Assembly (NCBI GenBank): GCA_031371615.1
Contig: JANMJY010000003.1
Span: 1 to 10,861 of the forward strand
Origin: Gaiellasilicea sp031371615
GTDB lineage: Bacteria > Actinomycetota > Thermoleophilia > Gaiellales > Gaiellaceae
Direction of reading: 5' to 3'
DNA: 10,861 nucleotides
In this document: in pieces, positions 5,139 to 10,861 of the stretch
Layout: every line of letters starts with the position of its first letter
Position numbering within the stretch: the first letter of the stretch is position 1
Notes under the pieces: model-generated
Database searches by the model: none
What the model was told of the DNA's origin: nothing
The model's input: only the letters and a program-made list of their open reading frames with translations
Translations under genes and position numbers: made by a program

Positions 5139-6113
5139 ATGTCTCAGTTCTTCGAAGTTCGTCCGGGAACGGACGCCGATTCCGTTCCGCTCTGTGAGTT
5201 CCTGAACGCTTGCACGCTGGTGCACCAGGGGCTCTCGCGCTCGTCCCCACCCGACCTTGTCGCCCGCCTGCACCTGGAGGGCGCGGATCCCCGGTTCGAC
5301 TCGTTCGTCGCGTTCGATCGAGACTCGATCGTCGGCTTCGCGCATCTCTGGGCCCACGGTGCGGAGGAGGTCAAGTTCTTCGCCCGCACCCATCCCGACG
5401 CGCGCGGTCGCGGCGTCGGGGGCCGGCTCCTCTCGCTCTGCGATCAGCGGGCCGCGGAGCTGCTCCCGGCCGCGCGGCGGACGACGACCTGGGCGGCGGA
5501 CGTGTCCGCGCCGGAGGTGTTGCGAACCCAGGGATACCGGCCGGTCCGCTACTTCGTGACGATGGAGATCGCTGCGGGCTTGGTCTCGGAGGACGCGCGG
5601 GTCTGGCCTGACGGCGTCCAGTGCGTCCGGTTCTCCGAGCGGCCCGACCTGGCCGGCGCGCTCTACGCGGCCTGGGCCGAGGCTTTCGCCGGGCACTGGG
5701 GGAGCCAGGCCGAGAGCGAGGCCGAGTTCTGGGAGGAGCGCCGCGACGGCAAGGTCGGGTCGGCGTTCCCGTTCGAGCCCGAGCTCTGGCTGCTCGCGCT
5801 CGACCGTGGCGAGGTGGTCGGCTTCTGCCTCTGTGAGCTTGGCGCGAGCGAGGGCGAGTCGGTGGGGCGGGTAGCCGAGGTCGGGGTCGTTCCCGCGCAG
5901 AGGGGGGCCGGGCTCGGATTCGCGCTCCTTCGGGACGGCTTTTGCGAGCTCTGCCGGCTCGGAGCGACGCGGATCGTGCTCGAGGTCGACGCGGAGAACG
6001 CGACCAGCGCGCTCCGGCTCTACGAGAAAGCGGGGATGACCCCGCGACCTGCCTTCACGGTCTGGGAGAAGCCGCAGGCGCCAACCGGAACCTTGCGGGC
6101 GGAGCCGGTGTAG
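5139..6113 (+). CDS. Dual GNAT-domain acetyltransferase
   Basis: The 324-residue protein has two complete GNAT folds in tandem. Domain 1 (about 5-145) carries THPDARGRGVGGRLL (84-98) as acetyl-CoA loop. Domain 2 (about 160-310) carries VPAQRGAGLGFALL (251-264), followed by LEVDAENATSALRLYEKAGM (281-300), the classical motif B. This architecture is that of MshD (mycothiol synthase) and related actinobacterial dual-GNAT proteins, in which usually only one domain is catalytic. I cannot assign the mycothiol reaction on sequence alone; self-resistance or small-molecule acetylation are equally possible. The start is fixed by AAAGGA (5128-5133), 5 bases upstream of ATG. The stop is 7 bases before the propeller gene, so they are very likely one operon. 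An attenuator-like leader precedes it. Confidence 0.88.
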   Translation: MSQFFEVRPGTDADSVPLCEFLNACTLVHQGLSRSSPPDLVARLHLEGADPRFDSFVAFDRDSIVGFAHLWAHGAEEVKFFARTHPDARGRGVGGRLLSLCDQRAAELLPAARRTTTWAADVSAPEVLRTQGYRPVRYFVTMEIAAGLVSEDARVWPDGVQCVRFSERPDLAGALYAAWAEAFAGHWGSQAESEAEFWEERRDGKVGSAFPFEPELWLLALDRGEVVGFCLCELGASEGESVGRVAEVGVVPAQRGAGLGFALLRDGFCELCRLGATRIVLEVDAENATSALRLYEKAGMTPRPAFTVWEKPQAPTGTLRAEPV

Positions 6114-6120
6114 GACGGAG

Positions 6121-7185
6121 GTGAAGGTCGAGAGCGAGCCGAGATCCATTCGCGGACGCCGGCCGCTCGCGGTCGCCCTGGCGGCCGTGGTCGGCGCCGC
6201 TGCCTGCGCGGCGGCGCTCGCGGGGATCGCCTCGCCCGGTCGACCGCAAGGGCTGCTCGCCTTCCATGCGGACCCGGGCGGGGACAGCGGCCTCTACGTG
6301 ATGGGCGCGGACGGGAGCGGCGTCCGCCTCGCAAGCCCCAACCTGGCCGGCCACCCATTCTCGAGGTGGTCGCCCGACGGGACGCGGCTGCTGTTCCTCT
6401 CGGGCGCCTACGGCGAGGGCGCCCTCCGCCTCCTCGACCTCGGGGCGAAGCGCGAGCGGACGGTCGGGAGCGACACCGTCCGGGCGTACGACTGGGCTCC
6501 GGACGGGCGCTCGCTCGTTTACGAGTCGCGCGACGGGACGATGTGGCTCGCTCCGGCGAGCGGCGCGGCGAAGCCGCGCCGGCTCGGCCGCGGGCACGGG
6601 CAGGCCTGGTCACCGGACGGCCGCTGGATCGCGTACTTCGACGTCTCCGGCGATCCGGACGTCTTCAAGCTTCCCGTCCGCGGCGGCAAGCCCGTCCGCC
6701 TGACGCGACATCGCGGCGCCGACTTCCTGCCGCAGTGGTCGCCGGACGGCAGGACGATCGCCTTCGTCTCCGAGCGTGACGGCAACAGCGAGCTCTATCT
6801 CGTGTCCGCCGACGGGCGCACGACGCGCCGGCTGACCCGCGACCCGGCGCCAGACGAGGCGTTCCAGTGGGCTCCGGACGGCGCCCGGCTCGCCTATGTC
6901 TCTTATCGCGACGGCGCGGAGCCGACCTCGATCGGGATCGGGAACGCGGAGATCAGGACGGTCGACCTCGGGACCGGACGGGTCGCGCAGCTAACGCACA
7001 ATCGCGTCTGGGACGGCGACCCCGCCTGGTCGCCGGACGGCCGCTGGCTCGCGTTCACCCGCCGTGCGGGCTACGGCGAGATCGGCGTCATGCGCGCGGA
7101 CGGATCCGAGCCGCGCTTCCTGCACGGCGCCGTCAAGGCGCCGTTCAACGACTGCTGCCCGAGCTGGCGACCGGCCCGCCGATGA
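6121..7185 (+). CDS. Exported PD40/TolB-like beta-propeller protein
   Basis: This 354-residue protein begins with a basic N terminus and one hydrophobic segment (about 15-38, Ala/Val-rich), a signal peptide or membrane anchor; no lipobox is clear, although AAACAAALAG contains a Cys. The rest is a WD40-like (PD40) propeller: W(S/A)PDG motifs with Trp at 83, 125, 163, 206, 250 and 303, plus a terminal SWRP at 349, giving six or seven blades. Repeats such as SERDGNSELYLVSADG are typical of TolB-like proteins. In diderms TolB belongs to the Tol-Pal system, but monoderm homologues are usually cell-surface binding proteins of unknown ligand. The start is GTG 6121; the purine-rich GGACGGAG upstream is close, so initiation may rely on coupling to the preceding gene. 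Its TGA overlaps the next ATG. Confidence 0.88.
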   Translation: MKVESEPRSIRGRRPLAVALAAVVGAAACAAALAGIASPGRPQGLLAFHADPGGDSGLYVMGADGSGVRLASPNLAGHPFSRWSPDGTRLLFLSGAYGEGALRLLDLGAKRERTVGSDTVRAYDWAPDGRSLVYESRDGTMWLAPASGAAKPRRLGRGHGQAWSPDGRWIAYFDVSGDPDVFKLPVRGGKPVRLTRHRGADFLPQWSPDGRTIAFVSERDGNSELYLVSADGRTTRRLTRDPAPDEAFQWAPDGARLAYVSYRDGAEPTSIGIGNAEIRTVDLGTGRVAQLTHNRVWDGDPAWSPDGRWLAFTRRAGYGEIGVMRADGSEPRFLHGAVKAPFNDCCPSWRPARR

Positions 7186-7850
7186 GCGGCTACGAGACGC
7201 GACGCCTCCAGGATGTCGCCACCCTGAGAACTTGGCAGCCGCTCCGCCTCGAGCTCGGCGTGCAAGCGTTCGGCATCAACGCCTGGAGCGGCGACGAGGG
7301 CGACGAGCTGATCGGCGCCCACGACGAGCGGAAGTCCGGCCACGAAGAGCTCTACCTCGTCGTCCAGGGAAGCGCGCTGTTTACGATCGCCGAGGAGACA
7401 TTCACAGCGTCCGCGGGGACGGTCGTCTTCGTCCGCGACCCCGCGCTGCGCCGCGCCGCCGTGGCCGACACGGCCGGCACGACGATCCTCACTGTCGGCG
7501 CCGCGCCGGGTGAGGCCTACCTGCCACCCACCTGGGAGCTCAACGCCGAGACGTTCCCGCTCTTCGACGCCGGCGACTACGCGCAAGCGCAGGACCTGCT
7601 CGAGCGGGCGCTCACCGAGCGGGGCGAAAACGCCGGGCTTCTCTACAACCTCGCCTGCGCAGAATCGCGGCTCGGCGAGACGGACAAAGCGCTCGAGCAC
7701 TTGCTGCGTGCGGCAGCGCTGGACGCGCAGTACGCGGGCTTCGCCCAGGAGGACGAGGACTTCGAGGCCATCCGCGGCGACGAGCGCTTCCCGACCGCGT
7801 TCGTCCAGAAGCCTCCTCTCGCTCGAGCGGATCGGACCGCGCCACCATAA
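7182..7850 (+). CDS. Cupin-TPR fusion protein
   Basis: The 222-residue protein joins two parts. Residues about 20-110 form a cupin beta-barrel: GHEELYLVVQGSALFTI (53-69) is the first cupin motif with H54 and E55/E56, and GTVVFVRDP (79-87) the second, though the second metal His is missing or replaced (ALRRAAV). Residues about 125-205 are TPR-like: LFDAGDYAQAQDLLERAL (127-144) and LLYNLACAESRLGETDKALEHLLRAA (153-178), followed by DEDFEAIRGDERF, the usual end of such TPR tails. The cupin may bind a small ligand or metal, and the TPR a protein partner. The ATG overlaps the propeller gene's TGA (ATGA), so translational coupling is expected. A longer frame extends upstream but lacks homology and lies over the propeller gene. 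Confidence 0.85.
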   Translation: MSGYETRRLQDVATLRTWQPLRLELGVQAFGINAWSGDEGDELIGAHDERKSGHEELYLVVQGSALFTIAEETFTASAGTVVFVRDPALRRAAVADTAGTTILTVGAAPGEAYLPPTWELNAETFPLFDAGDYAQAQDLLERALTERGENAGLLYNLACAESRLGETDKALEHLLRAAALDAQYAGFAQEDEDFEAIRGDERFPTAFVQKPPLARADRTAPP

Positions 7851-7889
7851 CGGGATCGCCGGTCACGCCTCGGCGCGCTTCTCGAACAC

Positions 7890-8864
7890 CTAGCCAATCT
7901 TGAGAAATGCGTCGAGACGGTCATTGACCGTCCCCTGCGCGAACGGGTTAGGGAATCGCGGTTGCTCAGGTGTCGAAGGCTCGTCGGGGCCGAACAGGAC
8001 ACGCGCGGGGAGCGCCCCGACCCACGTGTGCTTCAAACTCGCGATTGTGTCCGGTCTCCACCGTGAGACGAGCCGGTCAACGCGAGGCTGTGGGATAACA
8101 AAACGTACGTATGGGAGCACGATGAACACCGATCGTGGGTAGCGAGCCTCGACGATCCCGATCAAACTTCCCGTGTCGCGCGGCGGCGGGCGGAAGAAGT
8201 GCGCTCCGCCGGCAATCAGAAGGGCACGCTCGCCCTTCGCTAGCACCTGGCCGATCACGACGTTCGCATAGTGCGAATCACGGCGCTGGTACCAGTAGTC
8301 GATGCACTCTGGTCGGCGCCAGTCCTTCGCCGGCTCGTGACACGCGCTAATCGTCGCCCAGTCGATAGGCGGGTCACCGAGCAGGACTCGAATGCGGCGC
8401 GCTGCCGGGAGCCTCTCGTTGAGGGCGCGCACCATCCGGAAGAAGCTCGCGTAGAGCGGCGACTCCCAGACGCCCGATGGCCGTTGGGTCGTCTGCCCCC
8501 AGACTTGCCGCAACTGCGAAAACGGGACGTTCTCTCCGGCGAGGTAGCGATCGGCGACGCGTTGGTAGCGGGCGTTTCCAAACTCGACGACGATGTCATC
8601 GACAGTTCTGCTGAACCGGGGGTCATTGATTAGCTTGCGGAAGAATCGATGCTGGGACTCAGAGCCGTGAATCTCACCGATCGCAACCAGGCGACGCTGC
8701 GCAAACGCGTCGAACACCGCGTCCAGCCCATCTCGTGGCTTGGGAGTAGGCGCTGAGGACAGCCCCACGCTCGGCCGTAACGCCCCGTGCCCGAGATCGC
8801 CCGCGAACCCCCAGCTCACGACGGCAACCGCAATTGCCGCCGCAACGGCTGCACGGGCGATCAT
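7890..8864 (-). CDS. Secreted/anchored protein resembling ChaN/erythromycin-esterase-like superfamily
   Basis: From ATG at 8864 the protein has 324 residues: an N-terminal hydrophobic segment (2-22) acting as signal peptide or anchor, a short Pro/Ser linker, then a domain opening with RLVAIGEIHGSESQHRFF (58-75). The G-E-x-H-G motif with the second His at 72, the following VDDIVVEFGNARYQ, and a later LLIAGGAHFF are the hallmark positions of the ChaN/EreA/TIKI-type fold, whose members include heme-binding lipoproteins, macrolide esterases and metalloproteases. Which activity applies is unknown; erythromycin resistance should not be assumed. The frame extends to 9032, but the added 56 residues are not signal-like. 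No Shine-Dalgarno is visible before the ATG. It converges with the cupin-TPR gene, 39 bases apart, with no clear terminator between. Confidence 0.75.
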   Translation of the reverse strand: MIARAAVAAAIAVAVVSWGFAGDLGHGALRPSVGLSSAPTPKPRDGLDAVFDAFAQRRLVAIGEIHGSESQHRFFRKLINDPRFSRTVDDIVVEFGNARYQRVADRYLAGENVPFSQLRQVWGQTTQRPSGVWESPLYASFFRMVRALNERLPAARRIRVLLGDPPIDWATISACHEPAKDWRRPECIDYWYQRRDSHYANVVIGQVLAKGERALLIAGGAHFFRPPPRDTGSLIGIVEARYPRSVFIVLPYVRFVIPQPRVDRLVSRWRPDTIASLKHTWVGALPARVLFGPDEPSTPEQPRFPNPFAQGTVNDRLDAFLKIG

Positions 8865-9025
8865 CGGCGTACTGAAACCGTGGTGGGAGGTGTCATCACT
8901 GCGTTTACACCGGCCAGACGCGCCCCGTTCCGGCCATCCGGACCCGCCGAATCGACCGAACCACGTCGGGCTTACGCCTTCCCTACAGTACAAATCCCTG
9001 CGAGAAAGCCACTTGACGCTCTCTC

Positions 9026-9466
9026 GTGCCACTCGAAAGCACGACCGTCCACGGCGCGGGCCGTGTCATGAGCCGCTCGCAGGCGGCCGGCCGGATCCGG
9101 CGGCGGAAGCGATACGCCTGTCGGACTCGCGACTGCGATCGCGTCTTCGATATCGACGGCATCAGCTCGCACCTCGGCCCGCCGAAGAATGGCGTCTGCC
9201 CGGATCACCCCGAGTCGGGTGTGATGAAGGTCTGGGTGCAGGAGCAGGTGAAGCCCGGCCTCGTTGACTGGCCAGCGGTGCAGGCGCACCTGCGGGAGCA
9301 GGGCATCGTGCTCGTCGGCGGCGGTGCGGACGAGGCACCGGAGGTCTACAAGCGCCTTCCGGATGTCCTCGCTGCGCACGGCAGCTCGATCCGGGTGAAG
9401 CACACGCTGCTGCCGCTCGGCGGCGCGACGGCCGCACGCGACGTGCACGACCCGTACAAGGTCTGA
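9026..9466 (+). pseudogene. rtcB: C-terminal remnant of RtcB-type RNA ligase with Cys-rich insert
   Basis: The frame encodes ESTTVHGAGRVMSRSQAAG, the RtcB motif containing the His that becomes guanylylated (E. coli H337). After about 50 residues come DWPAVQAHLREQGI, GGGADEAPEVYKRLPDVLAAHG and HTLLPLG, then the C-terminal DPYK. RtcB is normally ~400-480 residues; the N-terminal two thirds, with the Mn-binding Cys and His residues, are absent. The upstream sequence shows no RtcB match in any frame, so this is a truncated remnant, not an active ligase; the GTG at 9026 is only the first available start. Between the two conserved parts lies an insert with C32-x4-C37 and C58-x-x-H61 (residues counted from 9026), which looks like a zinc knuckle. 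The native 3' hairpin is retained. A small stand-alone protein is the alternative. Confidence 0.7.
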
Positions 9467-9487
9467 GGGCCGCGCGAGCGGCCCTCA
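9464..9487 (+). terminator. Strong hairpin overlapping the rtcB remnant stop codon
   Basis: TGAGGGCCGC (9464-9473) pairs perfectly with GCGGCCCTCA (9478-9487), a 10-bp stem closed by GCGA, a GNRA tetraloop. The stop codon TGA is the start of the stem. There is no T-tract, as is common for actinobacterial terminators. Confidence 0.6.
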
Positions 9488-9759
9488 ATCGTTCAAGCCT
9501 GCGGTTTTCGCTTCGCCACAAACGCCAGATTTCTGGCTCGAAGCCGTGATCGTGGCGGTCCCGCGCTGTGTCCGGTTCGGTTTGACCTCATGCACAGGCG
9601 ACCGCCGGTCATACGGACCGGGAAGACATGTGCGGGAATTCGCGGCTTTGGCCGGCTTCATGCGGCGATTCCCGTGCGGGATGTGCGCGGGATGAAATGA
9701 GACCGGCGGTCGTTTACGCCAAAATAGGCAACAAAACATGTTGGTTTGCAGGTATTCTA
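9488..9759. other. Gene-free stretch before repeat copy 2
   Basis: No supported gene. The last part (about 9700-9760) is AT-richer than the genes around it. It contains TTTGCAGGTA (9745-9754), the same 10-mer found beside repeat copy 1, but 5 rather than 10 bases from the tRNA end. Confidence 0.45.
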
Positions 9760-9938
9760 CGGGAGCGACGGGACTCGAACCCGCGACCTCCGGCGTGACA
9801 GGCATGTTCCACCGATACGACGATTGGCGACGATCGACGCGCTATCGCTCTATTCATGCGGGTCCGCGGCCCTTCGGCGCTGATTTGTGCACGATTGCGT
9901 AGGCTCGATTTCGGGCGTTTGCTGCCCTTCTGCTGCCC
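9760..9938 (-). repeat. Long direct repeat copy 2 with 3' half of tRNA-Asp(GUC); candidate att site
   Basis: This is the partner of 2946-3124, in the same orientation. The tRNA part is 9803 down to 9760 on the minus strand and is identical to copy 1, including anticodon GUC, T arm, acceptor CGCTCCC and discriminator G. Beyond position 9812 the copies differ at 14 scattered sites. The 5' half of the tRNA is again missing: bases upstream of the anticodon loop (CATGC) do not complete the anticodon stem. The minus-strand open frame GQQKGSKRPKSSL... matches that in copy 1. Both copies therefore derive from the same type of site, including the flank upstream of the tRNA half. Confidence 0.7.
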
Positions 9939-10088
9939 GAAGCCGCCTGGTTCGCCGAACTGCGGAGGGAGCCGCCAACCGGGTAACAGCTCGCGAGCCT
10001 TACGATTTGCTGAACTCCGCGCGGAGCACGCACACCGTCCTGCTTCGCCCGCTAGGAATAGCTCGACCGACGAGACTGGAGGATGCCC
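9939..10088. other. Intergenic before the small ORF
   Basis: No gene recognised. CTCCGCGCGGAG at 10015-10026 is a perfect 12-base palindrome. No convincing promoter hexamers are seen. Confidence 0.35.
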
Positions 10089-10178
10089 ATGACGCCGCGG
10101 ACGACCCGAGGAAGGCTTGCGACGGAGCAGGCGACCACCTCCGCGGAGACCGAGACCACCGAGGAGGAGCAGCCCTGA
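10089..10178 (+). CDS. 29-residue acidic ORF upstream of the AhpD-like gene
   Basis: ATG 10089 has GGAGG (10078-10082) 6 bases upstream and encodes a basic N terminus (MTPRTTRGRLATEQ) followed by a Thr/Glu-rich tail (TTSAETETTEEEQP). Its TGA (10176-10178) overlaps the CTG that appears to start the AhpD-like gene. It may be a small protein, a coupling leader or a peptide precursor; it has no Cys and no recognisable precursor motif, so I assign no function. Its own ribosome binding site and overlap are the only support. Confidence 0.4.
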   Translation: MTPRTTRGRLATEQATTSAETETTEEEQP

Positions 10179-10651
10179 GTCGGATCCGGCTGCTCGAGCG
10201 CGACGCGGCGCCGCTGCTGTCGCGCCGTTGGTTCCGGGACGACGGCAGTGCGTCGCCCTTGACGCGCTCGCTGGCGACGGCGCCGGACGTCATGGAGTCG
10301 CTGATGCCTTTCCTCGGAACGATCTACGGCGAGAGCTCGCTCGATCTTGCCACGAAGGAGCTCGTCATCCTGCGGGTCTCGAAGCTGAACGGCTGTCGCT
10401 ACTGCCTTGCCGCGCACCGGCCGGCCGCGGTCGAGGCGGGCGTTCCCGTCCAGCACGTGGCAGCGCTCTGCGACGAGCGTCCGCTGGCCGAATTGCCCGA
10501 GCGCGAGCGCGCGATCGTGGACTGGGCCGACCTCGTCACGCTCGCGCCGGCCGAGGTCACCGACGAGCTGACGGCGCGGCTACTCGACCACCTGCGCGAG
10601 GATCAACTCGTCGAGCTCACGCTGGTCGCAGGCGTGTCGATGTTCAGGTAG
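10175..10651 (+). CDS. AhpD-like / carboxymuconolactone decarboxylase family protein, 3' end cut off
   Basis: Homology begins at SRIRLLERDAAPLLSRRWF, just after a CTG (10175) that lies 5 bases from AGGAGGAG (10162-10169) and overlaps the upstream TGA. No ATG, GTG or TTG is at the right place, so CTG initiation is proposed. The catalytic signature is intact: TKELVILRVSKLNGCRYCLAAH with E62, C74-x-x-C77 and H81, the AhpD alkylhydroperoxidase motif, a thiol couple for peroxide or disulfide chemistry. Related stand-alone proteins run ~180-190 residues and end with NR..TALELP-like sequence. Here the match stops at ELTLVAGVSMF, after which the DNA becomes a different gene on the other strand, so the 158-residue form is truncated by a junction at about 10640. 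Confidence 0.82.
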   Translation: MSRIRLLERDAAPLLSRRWFRDDGSASPLTRSLATAPDVMESLMPFLGTIYGESSLDLATKELVILRVSKLNGCRYCLAAHRPAAVEAGVPVQHVAALCDERPLAELPERERAIVDWADLVTLAPAEVTDELTARLLDHLREDQLVELTLVAGVSMFR

Positions 10652-10861
10652 TTCGGGTCGTTGCTCTGCGGCTGGTAGATGAACCCGCCCGCCGCGCTGT
10701 AGTCCTTCACGATCGCCCGCACGTCCCGCCGCAGCACCTCCTGGTCGTACGGGCGGCCCTCGGTCAGCTTGATCCCCTGGCGCAGCGCCCGCTCCGGCAC
10801 CGTCGCGTTCCCCTTGAACGTGATCGACCCCACCTTGTACCGCACGCCCTCGTCGATCTCG
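10637..10861 (-). CDS. BamA-type POTRA domain fragment (5' end outside window, truncated at junction)
   Basis: On the minus strand the frame is open from the right edge: EIDEGVRYKVGSITFKGN, then LRQGIKLTEGRPYDQEVLRRD, then IVKDYSAAGGFIYQPQ and NDPNYLNI. This is the POTRA consensus of BamA/Omp85 outer-membrane assembly factors: (G/V)xxYxVGxIxFxGN, LRxxIxLxxGxxYxxxxLxxD, and IxxxYxxxGxI. BamA inserts beta-barrels into the outer membrane of diderm bacteria and is not expected in a Thermoleophilia-like genome. The match ends at about 10640, where the AhpD-like gene's sequence begins in the opposite sense. The fragment is about 220 bases, close to a short-read length, at the very end of the window. 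A planctomycete-like or proteobacterial donor is possible. Confidence 0.7.

Noticed and set aside
5061..6149. Minus-strand 362-codon open frame
   Set aside because: Exactly antisense to the dual-GNAT gene, with no recognisable motif; a GC-driven shadow.
6867..7181. Upstream extension of the cupin-TPR frame
   Set aside because: It overlaps the propeller gene in another frame, and cupin homology begins only after the ATG at 7182.
8865..9032. N-terminal 56-residue extension of the ChaN/EreA-like protein
   Set aside because: The extension is not signal-like, whereas the ATG at 8864 directly opens a hydrophobic signal segment.
1..10861. CRISPR array or long tandem repeats
   Set aside because: No regularly spaced repeats were found; the only long repeat is the tRNA-associated pair.

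Overview
The window is high-GC DNA with actinobacterial-looking gene content. The mix (carotenoid/hopanoid-type family 2 glycosyltransferase, Dps, dual-GNAT protein, PD40 propeller protein, cupin-TPR protein, actinobacterial-type RtcB tail) suggests class Thermoleophilia (Gaiellales/Solirubrobacterales-like), probably an environmental contig. That placement is inference. The last ~220 bases do not fit it: they encode a BamA POTRA domain, a diderm outer-membrane protein, and look like a chimeric contig end.

Region 1 (1-2596), all on the plus strand: the 3' end of a membrane glycosyltransferase; a short palindrome-bearing intergenic region; two small unknown proteins (70 and 108 aa); a thioredoxin-fold peroxiredoxin-like gene of the PRXL2/SelU type; and Dps. 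The peroxiredoxin-like gene is the main discovery. Its frame is interrupted by one TGA exactly where the first Cys of the CxxC redox motif should be (giving U37-N-V-C40), and a 7-bp hairpin with a 6-nt loop follows with bacterial SECIS geometry. I read it as a selenoprotein that routine gene calling would truncate to its C-terminal 111 residues.

Region 2 (2597-3294) has no intact gene. It carries a cluster of three perfect inverted repeats, a decayed tRNA 3' fragment, and one copy (2946-3124) of a 179-bp direct repeat. The second copy is at 9760-9938. Each copy holds the 3' half of a tRNA-Asp(GUC) on the minus strand, plus conserved upstream sequence that may be the tail of a lost integrase. 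They look like attachment-site scars around a ~6.6-kb segment.

Region 3 (3295-9487), between the repeats: a minus-strand GFA/CENP-V-type zinc protein and a decayed YciI-like gene; then a plus-strand run 4466-7850 of GNAT, dual GNAT, PD40 propeller and cupin-TPR genes, the last three tightly packed and the last two overlapping by ATGA. Before the dual-GNAT gene lies a 13-codon leader ORF with mutually exclusive pairings, resembling a translational attenuator. A minus-strand secreted/anchored protein resembling the ChaN/EreA superfamily follows, then the C-terminal remnant of an RtcB RNA ligase with a Cys-rich insert, ending in a strong GNRA-loop hairpin.

Region 4 (9488-10861): largely non-coding sequence with the second repeat, a 29-aa ORF overlapping an AhpD-like gene that seems to start at CTG, and the junction at about 10640 where the AhpD gene is cut off and the BamA fragment begins on the opposite strand.

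The Sec-peroxiredoxin, Dps and AhpD-like genes all point to oxidative-stress functions, but they are not one operon. No CRISPR array, complete rRNA or tRNA, or intact mobile-element gene is visible.
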